Below the pieces are notes generated by a model. It did not search any database and was not told the DNA's origin. It saw only the letters and a program-made list of their open reading frames with translations. DNA of 64,000 nt. It comes from Anastrepha obliqua. Taxonomy: Eukaryota > Arthropoda > Insecta > Diptera > Tephritidae. Made by a program: the position numbers and the translations under genes. Where the stretch lies: contig NC_072897.1 in the NCBI RefSeq assembly GCF_027943255.1, positions 42,754,044 through 42,818,043 on the forward strand, written 5' to 3'. Each line of letters opens with the position of its first letter. Positions within the stretch are counted from its first letter, which is position 1. This document shows, piece by piece, positions 1-10,637 of this stretch.

Positions 1-864
1 CTTTTAACAGATGGCGCTGGCGTAGCGCCACATGTAGATGAAACGCTATGGTTTTACTCCTCACAGCGTTTCATCCTTCGAGACAAAAGAAGTTTCACTT
101 CAAAAAAATTTTGGGTTTTTTGTATTCAGGTCATTGACGCCGATGCTACAATGCCCGCCGATTGAGAAGCCCCGCTGCGACCTTCCTGGAAGAATTGAGT
201 GTACATCCGCCATTTTAAATGATTAAAATTGAAAAAAAAAAAAAATTTGTATATTGTTTTAATGTATAAATAAACTATATGTCAACTTTAAAAAAAAAAT
301 ATATTGACTTCTTCATTTTAAATAGTTTTAATGAAAATCAGGGAAAATATGGCCGTTACAGGTATCTGTCCCCTTAAGCACGGAGCGTAAATGGTTCCTT
401 GGAATAATTAAGGGTATTGTGAAAGTCAGTATTCACTTACCAATTTCCGTTTAAATGTTTGGTTGCCAGAAATTTCTTAGCAATATTGGAGTTTTTTACT
501 CGAATATGTTTTCAGGGACTTATCTGTATCAACGCCACTTACCACGAGATATTTCGGGTTGTCTTTTTTTACGGCAAAGACGGAAAAAACTCTATAGTTA
601 CTGATTTTGCTTTTTTCTTCTTTGGTTGGGGAATAGGGGATAACAAGGAAAACGTGTTATTCTCTAGTGAAGGTCCCTCTAGGGACATTTCGGCGTACAC
701 TTCAAAAAACAATACACCAGCAGAAGCAAAATCACACGAATTAGTAAGTAAATGTGAAATAGGAAAGTAAAGAAAAGAATTATTGCACTGAGGAGAAAAA
801 ACACAACTACGCTGGGGAAACGACCGATGACTGATCTTAATAATAAACCATAACAATATTGTAA
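1..864. other. no recognisable gene
   Basis: AT-rich DNA with short open frames on both strands that resemble nothing I know. The first 50 bases carry a small palindromic patch around 'gcgctggcgtagcgcc', of a kind common in insect LTRs, but there is too little to call one. I see no terminal repeats or RNA gene. Confidence 0.5.
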
Positions 865-1230
865 ATGAAAAATTATAAGGGAATCGATACACAACGAACA
901 GATCTTAGAGAAGTTCTAAAGCTAGCTAAACTTGCAGATTGTAATTATTGTAAGAGGGAATATAATGCATTACGCAGTTTATATAAAGGGCAAAAGAAGC
1001 TCTTGGTGAGACTTCTGCGGCAATTTGGACAGAATTTCGGAAGCATCAAGACTACGAAAATGCTCGCCAAAATCAAGGACGCCAAGGAAACGGTTGAAGT
1101 TGTCACTGAAACCCACTTTCCTAGATGTACGGAGAAAACTGTGCATCCGTGATACGTTGATTGACTGGCATCTTTAAATACTGTTTGAAATTAAATTATG
1201 TTTCGAAGAGTTGAAGACTCTCAAGGGTTG
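865..1230 (+). pseudogene. RNase-H-type LINE fragment A, endonuclease-RT linker (5' piece)
   Basis: The frame at 865-1152 resembles the linker between endonuclease and RT in the LINE copy at 36.4-39.5 kb of this window. Here 'LAKLADCNYCKREYNAL' corresponds to 'LAKVADNEFCWKEYKDL' there, and both end near 'THFP'. It is a short, internally deleted remnant with no complete domain. Its right edge (about 1210-1230) reads as RLSRVV, the start of the conserved RT motif RVVFIPK. The coding then breaks exactly at the mariner insertion and resumes at 1977. Pieces 865-1230 and 1977-2165 are therefore one LINE copy interrupted later. Confidence 0.7.
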
Positions 1231-1978
1231 TACAGGGTGGGCCATGTAAAATTTGCTTTTTGAATCGGTTATAAAAAAAAAAACGAATCAATATTTTTTC
1301 AAACTTTTTTTTATTTTGAAGATTGAACGTTGTCATGTATGAATGACAAATAATATCGTTCAAATGACTGCCACGACTGGCGTTATAGTAGGCCATTCGA
1401 CCAACTCAATTTTTAAGCACATTTTCGATTGTTTGGGCTCCAATTTCATGAATGGCAACTTCGATTTCGTGTTTTAAAACATCAATCGTCTATGTATGGT
1501 TCGCATAGCATTTGTCCTTAACGATTCCCCACAAAAAATAGTCCATCCCTATGAAACCAAATGTCGTCTATGCCATCCTTTTCAATTTTTGGAGACATTT
1601 TCTGTAACCGCGGCTCCTCTCTCATTTTCGAAAAAAAAATGGCCCGATGATGCCGCCAGACCAAAAACCGCCCCAAACAGTGACTCGTTGTAGATGCATT
1701 TGCTTCTCTACAGTAACGTGTGGATTTTCTGAGCCCCAAATCCGACAATTTTGCTTATTAACGTAGCCACCGATGTAAAAATCAGAAAAGAAGAAGAAGA
1801 CTCACCAATTTGGAAATAGGTTTTCAGTATCTCCCAATTTTGTTCAAGCGTATAGCGTCCCATTTCGTAAATGTCAAACCTTTAAGTAAATTATGAAAAC
1901 ATTTGACATGTTATTTGTGTTACCATTCTTAAAAAAATAGGTGGTTCAAAAAGCAAACGCTATATGGCCCACCCTGTA
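1231..1978 (-). mobile_element. mariner-family deletion derivative with both TIRs
   Basis: Both ends carry inverted repeats of about 35 bp. The left end starts CAGGGTGGGCCATGTAAAAT at 1233; the complement of the right end starts CAGGGTGGGCCATATAGCG. Both are followed by a TTTGCTTTTTGAA block. A TA dinucleotide flanks each side (1231-1232 and 1977-1978), the usual Tc1/mariner target duplication. Only about 745 bp lie between the ends and the transposase on the reverse strand lacks its middle, so this is a non-autonomous deletion copy. Removing the element with one TA restores the LINE frame (RVV|FIPKPGK), which fixes both the boundaries and the order of events. Confidence 0.9.
1335..1863 (-). 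pseudogene. mariner transposase, internally deleted
   Basis: Read from ATG at 1863 the frame gives MGRYTLEQNWEILKTYF, a typical mariner N-terminal helix-turn-helix start. It then jumps near 1790 to catalytic-domain sequence: GGYVNKQNCRIWG, the block HLQRVTVWGGFWSGGIIG, and the C-terminal part MDYFLWGIVKDKCYAN. The DNA-binding linker, the first catalytic Asp region and part of the second are missing, and frameshifts follow the GPFFF motif. It cannot make a working transposase. Similar C-terminal residues occur in the DD41D-type element at 20.7 kb, but with too little left I cannot assign a subfamily. Confidence 0.8.
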
Positions 1979-2165
1979 TTTATACCAAAACCAGGTAAAA
2001 GCAGCCACTTGCTTGCAAAGAACCATCGGCCTATAATCCTAACTTCGTTCCTCCTTAAAACCTTCGAAAGACTACTGGATTGCTATATTAAGGATAGGAT
2101 AGCACCTCACCAAATATATGAAGATCAACACGCGAGAGTCTACTCATCCAGAGTTTCCTCCATCT
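1977..2165 (+). pseudogene. RNase-H-type LINE fragment A, start of RT (3' piece)
   Basis: Continues the RT from 'VFIPKPGKSSHLL' through 'RPIILTSFLLKTFERLLD', the conserved block in which RT names the trailing 'LKTLERLID' motif in related copies here (9.2 kb, 37.8 kb). It runs to about 2160 and stops where reverse-strand LINE B begins, so fragment A is truncated within the fingers of RT. The junction with B is abrupt. Either B inserted tail-first into A, or the pieces were joined by deletion. Confidence 0.75.
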
Positions 2166-4010
2166 GGTGAAGAGGACAATACCAGTCTTGGCGGGATTTG
2201 CCGATAGCCCATTCGCACAACAACAAGTGTCAATCCGATCCAGAGCTTTCTGCACTTTTCCAAAGCGAAGGGCTTGTTACCAAACAGGCAACATCGTCCG
2301 CATATTCTTGTGCGTAGATTCCCGAATCGTTTAAGGTGGTGAGCAGGGGATCGATTACCATGCACCAGAGCAATGGAGACAGCACTCCGCCTTGGGGCAA
2401 CCTCTTTTAACTCCGGATGATACAGCAGATCTTCCTCTGCTCGTACCGAAACGATTCTTTGGGCCTGCATCGAACGAATCCAATTTACTAGCACCCGGTC
2501 TACCCCGTGCCTACTAGCAGAGCTACACATACTGTCAAAAGTGGCATTATCAAACGCCTCCTCTGGGTCTAAGAAGATGCCCATAGCGTAGTCCCTCCTA
2601 TCGATGGCCAGCTCTACCCTAGCAACAAGGTTTTGCAGTGCCGACTCCCATGATTTGCTACTTTAATAAGCATGCTGAAATGGAGACAGAGGGTGAGTCT
2701 TCAGCGACTTCTGATGTATGTGCAATTCCACCGGTCGTTCGAGACTTTCAGCATGAAAGAAGTCATACTGATGGCTCTAAAGCTTTTGCGGCTGGTGTAG
2801 TTGTCTCTTTCAACCTTTGGGATGAAGGCGACCCTCACCACCCTCCAAGAGTCTGGTATGTAAGCCAGTGCCAAGCATGCAGAGAAGATTTTCTTCAGGG
2901 CTGCTGCCACGGACTCTGCGCCTTCCTTAAGCATGGCGGGATATATCCCATTTGGTCTGGGCGACTTGTAGCCGCCAAAAGATTTGATAGCAAATCGAAT
3001 GGCGGCCTCGTTCATCACAGACCTAGCAACGTACCAGTCATGCCGAGAAGGTGTAGCAGCTTTGACAACCGCCTCTATCGATAAGGGCTGTTGCCGGCTG
3101 ACGCTTATATGTATACCAGGAAAGTGAGATTCCATCAGCAAGCTTAGTGCCTCACTTTGTCGCTCCGTGAAGGAGCCATCAGATTTTCCAAGTGACCCCA
3201 GCTTTGCAGTTGGGTCCCTTTTCAGGATCCTAACCAATTTCGCCGTGTCACTCATAGATTCAACACCGCTGCAGGATTCCCTAAATGAGGCTCTTTTCGA
3301 TTCCCGAATAAGCCTCTTGTAGTTCTTCTTAACATCACGGTATCGCTCCCAGTCCTCAGCAAGGTTAGTTTTGAGGGCGCGGTTTAGAAGCTTTCTCGAC
3401 TCACGCCTCAATATCTGGTGGTCTCGATTCCACCAAATAACGGGAGTCCGGTTATGTAGAGGTCAAATTGGACAAACATTCAGTTAGGGCCACGTTGAGT
3501 TTCTCAACAGTCGCCTCAATGGCCTGTTCTTTTCGAAGTCTTGGTGGCGTCTCGTCAAGGTTCCGCAACGCCCCCCTAAACTTCTGCCAGCCTGTTTTTC
3601 TTGGGTTTCTGGTGGGCAATGGCATTTGTGTTTCCACACCACACTGAAACTCAATGTACCTGTGGTCTGAGCACGAATCTTCGGCAAAATACTCTCCAGT
3701 TCTTGATTGACCACCCAAGTTTTGAGTTTGATAGGATGAGATCAATGACCTCCTGACTTTTAGCTGTTGGTTGTGAACCCTTGTTATATACGTATAGGCA
3801 AGAGGACGCGATAAATTCGAATAGTCGAGAGCCCCGTCCATTGCATTTGCTGCTGCCCCAGATTGTATGCTGGGTATTACCATCGCAACAGGATGAGGCC
3901 CAGATTGCGCCGCTCACAGAACCTCACGAAACTAGTGGCCTTCCCGGGTGGTGGCGCTTCCAAAGCATCGCAAGGAAAAAAGCAGATGCAATCACAAACT
4001 TAGACCATCC
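2145..4010 (-). pseudogene. RNase-H-type LINE B, endonuclease to reverse transcriptase
   Basis: Read leftwards from about 4010 it encodes the C-terminal half of an AP-like endonuclease (RFCERRNLGLIL, then QHTIWGSSKCNGRGS, then DHRYIEF around 3660), a basic linker (MRRESRKLLNRAL), and RT with 'YIPDSWRVVRVAFIPK', 'MGIFLDPEEAFDNATFD' and, in another frame, PQGGVLSPLLW followed by the catalytic EYADDVACL near 2290. Frameshifts separate the endonuclease, RT fingers and RT palm, so the copy is dead although the YADD box survives. The 5' end of ORF2, the RNase H domain and the 3' end are absent. Sequence differs enough from copies A, D and H to be another subfamily. Confidence 0.85.
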
Positions 4011-4166
4011 GCGTCTACCTCTGTAACCAACCTCAGCCGCTACCAGATCTTGGCAACAGAATTGCTCAAGACCCGTTACAGTGAGATGGGATGATACTAT
4101 ACCGGTCCTAGGTCTACTCGAACTCCTGTCATATAAGCCACAGAGAGACCCAGGGCTCTTGCACTG

Positions 4167-4335
4167 TTGTTATGTGAGGGGTTAAGACAGATATGTAGTA
4201 AGTACCCAGGAGTAAAATTGGATAGCAAACTTACGTGGAAGCCCAATGTGTTAGAACGAACGAAGAAAGCACTCAATGCCTTATACGCCTGCAGAAAAAT
4301 GGTCAGACATGAGGCTTATCTCCATAACTTTCACG
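4167..4335 (+). pseudogene. RNase-H-type LINE fragment C, post-RT region
   Basis: A short frame with 'GVKLDSKLTWKPNVLERTK' and 'KALNALYACRKMV', the stretch just after the RT domain in this LINE family (compare 'ILDSKLLWKHN' and 'KKASNALYACKRML' at 38.5 kb). Similarity stops near 4320. About 150 bases to its left (4011-4166) show nothing recognisable. This is a junction scrap between LINE B and the ORF1 fragment that follows. Confidence 0.75.
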
Positions 4336-4389
4336 AAAAACGAGCAGCGTTTAAAACGAGCTCTCAATCTACCACCACGATGACTCAAA

Positions 4390-5160
4390 CTTAGTTTAAG
4401 TGGACCGGCGGAAAGCGCTGGCACTGGGACTGAGGTTAAGCCTAGTTTCAGTACATCGGCACCTCCTGTGACAGTCGTCGGAACTAAACCAATTAGTCGA
4501 CATCCTGTGTCTATGCGGAGAGCTGGGGAGGATACTGCCACAGGTAGCACCGAGGCCAATGCTCCCGCCGGAAAATGGCCGACAATAAGGATCACTGATC
4601 CAATCCAAGCAGGGTACTTGGAGAGGCGTAATGCCGTGAAAATACTAAAAAAGCTGCACGAAACACCACCAACAACGGAGGAGCAGACGAAGGAGGTAAG
4701 CGAGTCGATAGAGTGGGCGAAAAATGTACTACCTAACTTCACCCTCGAAAGGCCAACCACATCGTCAGCTGCCACCAAGAGACAGAGGTCTGCTGAAGAG
4801 GTCAAACCGTCAGCAAAAATACCGAAAAACCGAGGCACAGCGCCTAATAAAACGTTTGCAGAAGTGGACCGCAATCGCATCATCATTGGCGTCCTGGATG
4901 AGGGGGATCCCGAAGGAAGAATTCCCAGGGTCCAATGGAAACGAGTGCAGACTGCTCTAACTAATTTGACGCTGGAAGTGCTACTAAGCAATCCAGGTCC
5001 GCCACCATCTTGTACGGACGTTGGCTGGTATCAAGGCCAAATTAAAATTATAGTCTGCGACGACGAAAGGTCGGTAAAGCTGGCGTTGAACCCAACCCTG
5101 GACCAGAAGTATTTTACTGCTGCATCTGCCACAAACGGCAACGGGTGGTGCCATCTTTAG
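4390..5160 (+). pseudogene. LINE ORF1 (gag-like) fragment with DUF4780-like domain
   Basis: An open frame (Met at 4468; open back to about 4390) for a basic, Pro/Thr-rich protein. Its C-terminal part, 'DRNRIIIGVLDEGDPEGRIP' to 'GWYQGQIKIIVCDDE', resembles the DUF4780 domain that insect LINE ORF1 proteins carry; a second example is the ORF1 at 35.1-36.4 kb. Such proteins are thought to bind the element RNA. The middle contains 'LKKLHETPPTTEEQTKEVSE', likely helical. There is no CCHC knuckle and no ORF2 downstream. At 5160 the sequence changes to the Jockey-type LINE. Truncated, but with a clean frame of 230 codons. Confidence 0.65.
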
Positions 5161-5204
5161 ACCTGCTCAGGCCGTAAGACTCATAGGAGTGGTCCACAAG
5201 GTAT

Positions 5205-5780
5205 GTGGCCACGTGTTGCTCCCGTCCTCAGGCGGCCCCTGCCTCAACGGCGATACCGCCCTCAGTGCCGGCACGTCAAACTGCCGCCACCAACAATACT
5301 TCAACGGTAAGGAGCCCCCACGTGCAACGCAACTCCCTCACTGACCCACAACCCTCCTGCTTCTATCCCAGTGCGGGGACAAACCAGCAGCTCTTGGACC
5401 CCCGCACCGTCTGCTCCGTGTGTCAGACCGTAGTTCTTCGGAGCATGGCAACAGTCCAATGCAATTCTTGCAATTCTAGCGTTCATAGTCCACCATACAT
5501 TGCAGTATCGTCTTATCGATGAAGGCACCGACCCCAGGGACAGCAACCGATTTGTAGTAGGTGACTTTAATGCGTATCACGATTTTTGGTATTCAAGCCT
5601 GCCAAATGATCGTAGGCGATAGCTATTGGCAGAGAAGATAGACGATTCGACATTCAGCACTGTAAACGACGACGCCCCCACTAGTGGGCAATTGCACCAG
5701 CTCGCCTGACATCACAATTGCTAGCACAGGTCTGATAAATAGCATAATAGCATAATAACTATCGCTTGCATCAGACCACT
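5205..5780 (+). pseudogene. LINE Cys-rich domain and endonuclease remnant
   Basis: The frame at 5205-5522 ends with 'VCSVCQTVVLRSMATVQCNS' and 'CNSSVH', a C-x2-C...C-x2-C...H pattern like the zinc-binding segment preceding the endonuclease in this LINE type. After 5523 another frame gives 'RFVVGDFNAYHDFWYSS', the endonuclease motif GDFN, then 'LLAEKIDDSTF'. Stops and frameshifts interrupt it, and most of the N-terminal half of the endonuclease is missing. Confidence 0.65.
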
Positions 5781-8120
5781 TGCCCATTATCATCTCGATC
5801 GAGAAACCTGCCGACTTTGTTTCCGCGGATCACCGGTCTTACATAAACTTCAACAAAGCTGATTGGACCAGATTCGCGGAATTTACTGAGGACATTTTTG
5901 CCGCTCTACCCATTCCCACCGATGTGCGCGCATGCGAACGCGCATTCCGCAAGGTGATCACAGCCGCCGCGGCTCACTTCATTCCCGCTGGACGGATCCG
6001 GGACATACGCCCCAATTTCCCAGCTGAAGCAGCTGTTCTGGCGAACGAGCGTGATCGCCTACGCCAGGCCGATCCCGGGGATCCTCGGATAAAGGATCTC
6101 AGTTCGGGGATCCGGCAACTGGTAACCCGACATAAGCGGACTAAATGGGAAGAGCATCTGAAGTCCTGCAACTTCACCTCTGGTGTGAGCAAGCTCTGGT
6201 CCACCGTAAGGTCCCTGTCGAACCCAGCGAAGCACAACGACAAGGTGGATATCACCTTCAACGGTCGTACTTCGTCGGATCCGAAAAGATGCGCGAGCTA
6301 CTTTAGCCGGAAATTTATTTTGCATCCTCCGGCGGACAGATCCAAACGTAGTGCTGTCAGACGGCTGCACAAACTGACACACAACAGTGCACCGCTTGCT
6401 TCCTCCAGTGACAAGGTTCAGGGGGCCATCAAACTCATGAAACCATCTAAAGCCATTGGCCCTGACGGGTTAAACATGCTGATGCTGAAAAAGCTGGGTC
6501 CACTGGGAGTAGTATTTCTCACCAAGGTCTTCAATATTTCTATGGCCACTCTCATCATTCCTGATAAGTGGAAATTAGGGAGAGTGGTCCCACTACTGAA
6601 GCCAGGGAAACCCGCCAATCAAGGGGAGTCGTATCGTCCGGTAACTCTCCTTTCCCCAGTAGTGAAGACTCATGAAGCCCTTCTACATCCACTCTTTACA
6701 GAACGCCTGACCCCAGCCCCACACCAGCATGGCTTCCGAAGACTGCACAGCACCACCACGGCACTCACCATCATTAACACCCAGGTAAACCGCGGACTCA
6801 ACCAAAACCGCCCCTGCGAGAAACTGTCCTAGCAGCGTTGGATTTACAAAAGGCTTTCGACACAGTCAGCCACGCCACGCTACCAGATGACATTTTACAG
6901 TCGACACTCCCGCCAGGGCTGAAGAGGTGGACCGTGAACTACCTGAGTGGTCGTCACTCGTCGGGGATATTTCGAGACCAAATGTCTGAACAGAGAAAAA
7001 TAAAGCAAGGTGTACCGCAATGTGTTGTCCTTTCTCCCTTGCTGTTTCACTTCTGGTCTCATACGCCAACGACTGTACGATAAGAGCGTCGGGCAGTGAC
7101 ATTGATGGCCTATGCTCCAAAGTAAACGACTACCTCGCCCGCCTTTCTCGCTTTTTCACAGGGAGAAACCTACAACTTTCTCTCACTAAATCCACGGCGA
7201 CCCTTTCACCACCTGGACAAAGGAGGTCAAGCTGCAACTTCAGGTACACGTCGATGATACCTAAATTCCGACGATTAACAACCACCGAATATTCGGAGTC
7301 ACCTTTGACCGCTTGCTCTTCTTCTCAGCGAATACAACCGCTATTGCAACGAGAGTACAGAATCGCAACAAGGTCCTCAAGTCGCTTGCAGGCAGCACTT
7401 GGGGCAAAGACAAAGAAATGTTGCTGTCGACTTTCAAGGCAATAGGCCGAGCGGTTCTTAACTATGCTGCGCTTGTCTGGTCACCTGGAATCAGTGATAC
7501 GCAGTGGACGAAGCTCCAGACCTGCCAAAATATTGCAATAAGGACCGCGACAGGATGTCTTCTGATGTCCCCCATACAACACCTGCATGACGAAGCTCAT
7601 ATGCTACCTGTGAAGGAGCATAAGAAACTGCTCAGCAAGCATTTTCTGCTAGGGTGTCACCGTAGGCCTCACCCATGCGGACACCTGCTTGAGGCTGAGC
7701 CACCTCTCAGGCACATCCTGAGGCACTTCCTAAATTACGTGGTCGAGATCCTAGACAAAACAGACAGACCACTCCAGGATCGGACAGTGTACAGACAGAC
7801 CATAAACGACATTCATCGGGAGACCCTTACCACCTTCTTAAGCTCCCGACCTCCGAATGCCGTTATCGGAGTCCAACCACCACCAATTGCAGACGAAGAG
7901 CTCCAACTTCCCCGAGAGTCCCGCGTAACCTTGGCACAATTACGTTCTGGATACTGTAGCAGGTTAAACTTCTACTTGTCCAGAATCGACCCCGAGATAC
8001 TAAACATATGTCCGGCATGTGAAAGCACACCGCACGACACTAACCCCCCTTTTCACATGCCCTATCAAACCCACTCATCTAAGACCTCTCTCCCTCTGGA
8101 CCCAACCCGTCGAAACAGCT
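5780..8120 (+). pseudogene. Jockey-type LINE reverse transcriptase and C-terminal region
   Basis: Frame 5780-6832 holds the end of the endonuclease ('VSADHRSYINFN'), a helical linker, and the RT fingers: 'MKPSKAIGPDGLNMLMLKKL', 'IPDKWKLGRVVPLLKPGK' and 'HQHGFRRLHSTTTAL'. A stop near 6832 precedes the palm 'LDLQKAFDTVSHATL' (about 6840), then 'KIKQGVPQCVVLSPLLF', where the usual GG after PQ is CV. 'SYANDCTIRASGSDIDGL' at about 7060 stands where related elements have YADD, so the catalytic ADD reads AND. The C-terminal region at 7313-8122 contains 'LKSLAGSTWGKDKEMLL' and a Cys-rich tail (CPACESTPHD). At least three frame changes plus two damaged RT motifs: inactive. Confidence 0.85.
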
Positions 8121-8216
8121 AGTTTCCTGGGCCTACCGTTAGATGAGCAAGGCGAAGACGACCGGTGATTACACTACAGTGACAGGGCAAAGGTACTGCT
8201 ACAACAACAACAAACT

Positions 8217-10055
8217 ACTAATGAGAGGCGACGCAAACGCCCATCACACTACCTGGGGTAGTTCAAATATTAACGAGCGAGGTGAGTCACTCTTTAATTT
8301 TATTATGAGAACCAAATTACTGCTGTGCAATTGCGGTAATGTGCCTACCTTTATTGTACGTAATCGTCAGGAATTTCTTGATATTACGTTAGTTTCAGAC
8401 CCAATTATAGATAGAATAGTGAATTGGAGGGTACTCAATGCACATTCATTCTCTGATCACCGATATATAGAATGCACGCTCCAGGAAGAGGTCATTCATT
8501 CGAAGGTACTAAAATTCAGGGGCCCTAGGCAAACAAACTGGCTAAGATAATCTCAAGAACTAGCTAAACGGTTGCCCCCGGATCCCCCTTTCAACAATAC
8601 TAGCATAGAGGCGTTAGATAACATGGTCAATAGACTGACTAATTGCTGCAACCATGCCCTGCATAAGGCTTGTCCATTAGCTAGGCATAGAGGGAAAAAT
8701 AAGCCTCCCTAGTGGTCACCCGAACTGAAAAAGCTACAAAAGAATTGCAGGAAACAATTCAACAAAGCCAAACTCTCCCAAAGCGAAAACGAATGGGACG
8801 TTTATTATGACAAACTAAAAATATATAAGAAAGCGGTAAGGAAAGCAAGAAGGTCTTCATGGAGAACTTTTTGTTGGGAGATCGAGACTACGATAGAAGC
8901 ATCCAAGTCTGCTCAACCCATAGGATATCTTCAGAAGCCAGACTCCAGCTGGACAGAAATTATTGCTAAATACTCACTTCCCAGGAAATTCTAAGCATTG
9001 TCACAGAAGCCAAAATAACTTGGGTTGTAGAAAACTTCCAACCATATAAAACACCGGGACCAGATGGGATAATCCCTGCGCAACTACAACAAACATTTGG
9101 CAACATTATGAAATGGCGGGTAACCATATCCAGAACAACATTACGACTAAATTACGTCCCCCTAAGATGGAGGGAAGTCAGAGTGGTTTTCATACCAAAG
9201 GCTGGTAGAAGCTCGCATACGAAACCTAAAGACTTCAGACCTATTAGCCTTTCCTCATTTCTATTAAAGACGCTAGAGCGTTTAATAGACGCCTTTATAA
9301 GAGAAAACTTCACACCGTCGCTACTCGCGAATTCACAACATGCATACTCTAAAGGTAGATCCATAGACACAGCATTAAGTTCACTAGTTTCGGAGATAGA
9401 GAAATCAATAGAGAATAAAGAGTATTCTCTGGTAGCCTTCCTAGACATAGAGGGCGCTTTCAACAACATCCTACTGGAGGCCATAACAAGTGCAATGACT
9501 GATTTGGGTGTCGCCGAGGGCCTTGTGAAACTTACAGAACAGTTGCTACTAGGTAGGTTCGTAATTTCGACGATGGGCTCCTCGACGATACGCAGATCCA
9601 TCAAAGGGGGCACCCCTCAGGGCGGTGTACTTTCTCCTCTGCTGTGGATTCTAGCAATGAATCAATTGTTGAAGAATCTAGAGGAAAGGAGGATACACGT
9701 AGTGGCCTAGGCAGACGACGTTGCAATATTAATAAGAGGGAAATTCCCAGTTAGCCTCTGCAACATAATGCAAAATGCTTTGAACGATGTAAGCCGGTGG
9801 GCTGCATCGAGTAGTCTTGGGATAAATCCCAACAAAACAGAACAAATCATGTTCACAAGAAAATACAGGATACCTGCTCTAAACCCCCCTACCCTGGAGG
9901 GAACCACACTGTCAATTAGAGAAGAAGCAAGCTACCTAGGACTAGTCGTGGAAACAAACGATTAATGATAGAGTAAAAAAGCAGCCACAGCACTACACAT
10001 GCAAAAGAATTGTGGGGGAAAAATGGGGCCTAACCCCAAAAATAGTTCACTGGCT
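8217..10055 (+). pseudogene. RNase-H-type LINE D, endonuclease and RT (5' part)
   Basis: Starts inside the endonuclease (MRGDANAHHTTWGSSNINER, SDHRYIECTL), directly after the tail of the preceding LINE. A degenerate linker follows (8550-9000, with stops) and then RT: 'YKTPGPDGIIPAQL', 'WREVRVVFIPKAGRSSH', 'SLVAFLDIEGAFNNILLEA', 'KGGTPQGGVLSPLLW'. The catalytic box reads stop-ADD at about 9708, its Tyr codon having become TAG. After 'GLGINPNKTEQIMFTRKY'-like sequence the frame decays, reaching the 'VHWLYTAVVRS' motif, where it is split at 10056-10063 by the TIR transposon. It continues at 13575. Confidence 0.85.
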
Positions 10056-10063
10056 ATATACAG
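10056..10063. repeat. target-site duplication, left copy (atatacag)
   Basis: Eight bases identical to 13567-13574 on the other side of the transposon. In the uninterrupted LINE these bases encode part of the motif WLYTAVVRS, so the duplication is supported by the coding sequence it splits. Confidence 0.95.
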
Positions 10064-10216
10064 TAGACCGGAGTGAAATACGTAAATTTTTTCAAATCAT
10101 ATCGTAATAGCAGGGAAAAGTTGCTACATATCAATACAAATTCAGGAAAAAAAAGAAATTTCAAATCGGTTAATATCTTCCGTTCGCGCATTGCATTTAA
10201 AATTTACAAATTTTAT
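10064..10216 (+). repeat. left 153-bp terminal inverted repeat
   Basis: Complementary to 13414-13566, with one visible mismatch. Similarity ends sharply after 'acaaattttat'. Confidence 0.93.
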
Positions 10217-10637
10217 AATAAATTGAACAAATATTCGAAAAATTGTAATATAAGAGGTGGAAATGATGTTAGATAAAGTTCATTTTTTGTAGACTATTAC
10301 AACATCAGGTATAGTTTGAAAAGAAAAACGTCTACCGCTATATCAAAGCCCCTACAGCCCCTGAAAAGAAGTGGAAAATGTCATTTTTTGTATAAATTTA
10401 CGTAATTGCAGGTGGTTAGTTTCTCTATTTTAATTTTTGTATAAGTCTTCTTGAGTATATAAGTAGAATAAATTATTCCCCTCTTAGCGCGCCCACTAAC
10501 CACACTATCTTAAAGAAGTTTTGTACAGCTCTTGGCCCGCCCTTTTTGGACGACTCAGAACTCACCGCGTGAAGGTGACTGTATTACGAGTTCCACCCAC
10601 TCCCTTCCCAACCAACCAACCAAAGATGAAAAATTAT

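Larger units (their letters stand above)
5165..8217 (+). mobile_element. Jockey-superfamily LINE, degenerate copy
   Basis: Runs from a cysteine-rich region, through endonuclease remnants and RT, to a C-terminal region and an (ACA)n tail around 8200-8217, a microsatellite tail as many LINEs have. Immediately after the tail the next LINE (D) starts inside its endonuclease. The element differs from the RNase-H LINEs around it: its RT reads GVPQ with VSHATL motifs and no RNase H domain is visible. Confidence 0.75.

Noticed and set aside
2638..3084. 148-codon forward frame
   Set aside because: Antisense to LINE B reverse transcriptase, which has clear motifs on the other strand.
4281..4991. 236-codon reverse-strand frame
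   Set aside because: Antisense to the LINE ORF1 fragment, Ser-rich and of low complexity. The forward frame carries the recognisable DUF4780-like motifs.
8560..9000. Separate gene between the endonuclease and RT of LINE D
   Set aside because: It is the basic linker of the same ORF2, readable in one frame except for a few stops.
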